Source: Actinomycetota bacterium (GTDB lineage Bacteria > Actinomycetota > Actinomycetes > S36-B12 > CAIYMF01). Taken from it: DNA of 64,000 bases. The stretch covers positions 62,001 to 126,000 of the forward strand of contig JAPLAU010000027.1 in the NCBI GenBank assembly GCA_026393115.1. The letters are read 5' to 3'. The stretch's first letter is position 1. Every line of letters starts with the position of its first letter. Positions 61,950 to 64,000 of this stretch are shown one piece after another. A model generated the notes under the pieces. That model worked only from the letters and a program-made list of their open reading frames with translations. It made no database searches and was not told the DNA's origin. The position numbers and the translations under genes were made by a program.

Positions 61950-63154
61950 GCAGGCAACGCGCTTTCAATCGCTGCTTCCGGAACGCTATTGCGACGGCGC
62001 GGCCCGAGCGTGAGGGTGAGGGGAATCATGATGATGGCCGTTGCGAAGACGAGCCACCACACCGCGGAAAAGTTCCCAGTCGAGTCGTGGAGCCAACCGC
62101 CTATTGCCGCGCAAGGAGCACTGATCAGATAGGCGAAGAGGAATGTCATCGCTGAGAGTGAAGCTGTCGAACGGGGAGTCGCTCCCAAGTCGTTAAGCAG
62201 CGCGAGCGCAATTCCGAAACCGCCACCGAGACCCAGACCAAACGCCAGCATCGCGGGAATCGTCGCCGTGGTGGCTCCGACGGCCAGATACACCGCACCC
62301 AAACTGGTGAGGACCACCGTGGCCATCAACAAGGGTCTGCGGTCACTAAAGCGATGGGCGATGACGGGGGCCGACATCGCGCCGAGCATGTTTCCCAGAG
62401 TGACGGTTCCGAGCAGGAAGCCTGCTGCATCCAAACTCATTCCGGCTTCCTGATAACTCGGTGCGACCCATGCCAGAGCCAGGATGTACGTGATGCTTTG
62501 GGCAGACATGAGCGCGACCGAAAGCCAGGCACTTCTTGAACGCCACGGTAGGCGGTTGCGACCACCTGTTGCCGGCAGTGTGTGCCGTGCAAATGGCAGC
62601 CAAATGAATAGCGCGATGAGCGCGGGAATTGCCCACGCGGCCATGGCGGCGGTTGCTCCCCATCGGCTGGCGAGTGGCGCCGTGAAACTCGACACGAGAA
62701 CGGCTACGAGCGTCAGTGCGAATGTCGTGGAACCAACAGCGATGCCGACGCGGTGGGGGAGTCGCTCCGCGATCACTCCAGGCACCATGGTTCCGACAGC
62801 GGCGATACCCAAACCGCCGATGATCGAGCCGATGTACAGCGTGACTGAGAGGGGAGGAACCGCGCGAATCGCACACCCCACTACAACGGCCGCTGCGCCC
62901 CAGACAATGATCCACTCGCGGCTGAGGCGGTGATCGAGATTTGCTGCGAGCGGCGAACCGAGAGCCATCATGACCACTGTCAGAGTGGTTGCCAGACCGA
63001 TGCCGAACGAATCGAGTGAGGCTTGTTCGCCGATCAGAGAAGAAATGGGTGGCACCTCAGCGAGGGAGAATCGCTGGGTTGCGGCCACCACTGTCAGAGC
63101 GACGAGCAGGCCTCGTTGAGTGACGAGGCCACCAGTGCTGCCAGTATCGGACAC
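61946..63154 (-). CDS. Major facilitator superfamily transporter (CynX-like)
   Basis: A 402-residue membrane protein with about 12 hydrophobic segments and the MFS pattern of two six-helix halves. The style resembles the CynX/cyanate-transporter group (E-V-P-P-I-S-S-L-I at the first helix, A-N-L-D-H-R-L after the second helix, V-M-V-P-G-V-I in the fourth), but the substrate cannot be told. GTG 63154 is preferred to the ATG at 63232 because it leaves room for a divergent promoter and gives the usual length. Confidence 0.82.
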   Translation of the reverse strand: MSDTGSTGGLVTQRGLLVALTVVAATQRFSLAEVPPISSLIGEQASLDSFGIGLATTLTVVMMALGSPLAANLDHRLSREWIIVWGAAAVVVGCAIRAVPPLSVTLYIGSIIGGLGIAAVGTMVPGVIAERLPHRVGIAVGSTTFALTLVAVLVSSFTAPLASRWGATAAMAAWAIPALIALFIWLPFARHTLPATGGRNRLPWRSRSAWLSVALMSAQSITYILALAWVAPSYQEAGMSLDAAGFLLGTVTLGNMLGAMSAPVIAHRFSDRRPLLMATVVLTSLGAVYLAVGATTATIPAMLAFGLGLGGGFGIALALLNDLGATPRSTASLSAMTFLFAYLISAPCAAIGGWLHDSTGNFSAVWWLVFATAIIMIPLTLTLGPRRRNSVPEAAIESALPA

Positions 63155-63200
63155 CAGCCCAGTATTACCGTCCAGAGGCCGATACCGGACGATGTTACTT

Positions 63201-63683
63201 GTGAGCGATCCGCGATTCGTTGGGCAAGACATCCCGACGTCGGCCTTCGGGCAGGATCACGGGGCCGCCGATCCGGTGCTGTCCGACGCACTCGACCGTT
63301 TCAGCCGCGACCGCACTGGTCGGGGTGAGGTGTACAGCGCACTCATTGATGCGCGACTGCTGGTTCCCATGGTTGCGGTGCTCGAAGAATCAGAGGTCGG
63401 AATAGACGGACTCGCGCGCGAAAAGACCAGTTCGATGGCGACGGTCACCCTCATCGGCGCTGGCGGTAAGCGAGCGTTGCTCGCTTTCACGTCCGTCGAG
63501 GCGATGAAAGCGTGGGATCCCACCGCCCGTCAGGTCGCGTCGCTCGCTCCCGATGTGTGTCGTTCAGCGATCGATCAGGGAGAGGATGCGGTGTTGCTCG
63601 ATGTGGCGGGCCCGGTGCGTTTTGCCGTCACCGACGAGGCGCTGAGGGTCCTGGGCTCGCTTTCGGCGCACGACCCCGGGTAG
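63201..63683 (+). CDS. SseB-family protein
   Basis: A 160-residue protein with the SseB N-terminal domain pattern: a short N-terminal S-D-P-R-F-V-G-Q-D-I-P, A-L-I-D-A-R-L-L-V-P-M-V-A-V-L, a K-x-x-S-M-A-T-V-T strand and A-F-T-S-V-E-A-M-K-A-W. Function is unknown in actinobacteria, where it often lies upstream of infC. GTG 63201 fits the domain start; ATG 63192 is an alternative. Confidence 0.85.
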   Translation: MSDPRFVGQDIPTSAFGQDHGAADPVLSDALDRFSRDRTGRGEVYSALIDARLLVPMVAVLEESEVGIDGLAREKTSSMATVTLIGAGGKRALLAFTSVEAMKAWDPTARQVASLAPDVCRSAIDQGEDAVLLDVAGPVRFAVTDEALRVLGSLSAHDPG

Positions 63684-63700
63684 GGGCCACTTGGCCCGGT

Positions 63701-63730
63701 TTCGACCTCGGGCCCTCCTCGGGCTACACT
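63701..63730 (+). promoter_or_regulatory. Candidate infC promoter
   Basis: TTCGAC (63701-63706) and TACACT (63725-63730) with 18 bases between them. A start near 63737 would give infC a leader of about 170 bases. Confidence 0.45.
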
Positions 63731-63787
63731 AAGCCAACGACCACGCGGTAGAAGCTGTATCGCAGTCAAGCGGAGTGTCCAACTCCC

Positions 63788-63826
63788 ACCCGTCGGATTC
63801 CTTGTGATGAGGAACGTCGCACGGGT
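63788..63826 (+). ncRNA. Hairpin in the infC leader
   Basis: ACCCGT (63788-63793) pairs perfectly with ACGGGT (63821-63826), and inside it TTCCT (63798-63802) pairs with AGGAA (63810-63814) around a 7-base loop. The structured leader suggests post-transcriptional control of infC. I saw no match to a specific known leader family. Confidence 0.4.
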
Positions 63827-63909
63827 TCCGGTCCTAGGGTCGCCCTCGGGCGTTCCCTCAGGCACGGCTGGGCCCTCCGCAGTATTGTCCCTGCGAGCAA
63901 GGAGGCGCC

Positions 63910-64000
63910 ATCACCGTCGAGCCACGGATCAACGAGCGGATCAGAGTTCCCGAAGTACGTCTCGTCGGACCCAATGGTGAACAGGTCGGAATCGTGCGCA
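63910..64000 (+). CDS. infC: Translation initiation factor IF-3, N-terminal fragment
   Basis: Only the first 30 codons are in the window. They read [19 protein letters not shown] and then [10 protein letters not shown], the IF-3 N-terminal sequence of actinobacteria. The start appears to be ATC at 63910, preceded by AAGGAGG; no in-frame ATG, GTG or TTG exists nearby. IF-3 discriminates against such codons, and E. coli infC uses ATT for autoregulation, so this fits the gene. Confidence 0.88.
   Translation, partial: MTVEPRINERIRVPEVRLVGPNGEQVGIVR

Overview
The window reads as a contiguous piece of a GC-rich (roughly 60 percent by eye) actinobacterial chromosome. Evidence: the gene order ileS - lspA - rluD - dnaE1, hisH-hisA-hisF ... 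hisI-trpE-(Trp-operon membrane protein)-trpC-trpB-trpA-lgt, bldD/pyrR-pyrB-pyrC-carA-carB-pyrD-pyrF-mihF-gmk-rpoZ-coaBC-metK, priA-def-fmt-rsmB-rpe-rib and infC is the one known from Streptomyces and Mycobacterium; actinobacteria-specific families are present (BldD, mIHF, a helicase-dead PriA, HGxxPAAW protein, SARP regulator); GTG starts are very common. A genus cannot be named. The class 1B PyrD/PyrK pair, the short PyrF and the compact operons suggest an uncultured, streamlined lineage rather than a streptomycete (inference).

Layout. 1-3139 (minus): isoleucyl-tRNA synthetase, 3' end cut by the window. 3257-11172 (plus): DUF167 protein, a DksA/TraR zinc-finger protein with a histone-H1-like Lys/Ala/Pro tail, lspA, rluD-type pseudouridine synthase, aldo/keto reductase, dnaE1 and a small membrane protein. 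11163-12330 (minus): ybaK and a LON-domain protein. 12397-14665: a possible 37-codon leader ORF, then hisH, hisA (priA-type) and hisF. 14677-17592 (minus): a large SARP/AfsR-like regulator. 17791-28711: hisI, trpE, Trp-operon membrane protein, HGxxPAAW protein, a two-component system, DUF2752 protein, trpC, trpB, trpA, a MauE/DoxX protein, a DsbA-like thioredoxin and lgt. 28825-36361: gltB, gltD, pyk. 36428-37907: an AbiEi-like protein converging on bldD. 38101-48047: the complete UMP pathway as one operon, pyrR-pyrB-pyrC-carA-carB-pyrK-pyrD-pyrF, every junction overlapping by 1 or 4 bases. 48058-51757: mihF, gmk, rpoZ, coaBC, metK. 51804-56665: priA, def, fmt, rsmB. 56687-60760: rpe and the riboflavin genes ribD, ribE, ribBA, ribH. 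60785-61949: hisE, hisG. Then an MFS transporter (minus), an SseB-type protein and the start of infC.

Regulation visible in the DNA: many starts here lack a Shine-Dalgarno sequence and instead sit 6-7 bases after a TANNNT hexamer, the layout of leaderless actinobacterial transcripts. pyrR has a PyrR-type RNA loop overlapping its ribosome binding site, and bldD has a near-consensus BldD box over its own -10 region. infC appears to start at ATC behind a structured leader.

Most of the window is housekeeping metabolism, and no mobile element, CRISPR array, tRNA, rRNA or complete defence system was found. The most unusual points are the swapped GXHH signature of IleRS (linked to mupirocin hyper-resistance), the histone-like tail on DksA/TraR, the leaderless-promoter pattern, the short ORF coupled to hisH, the PyrK/PyrD 1B module, and a two-component system placed inside the trp gene cluster. 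No intergenic stretch exceeds about 230 bases.
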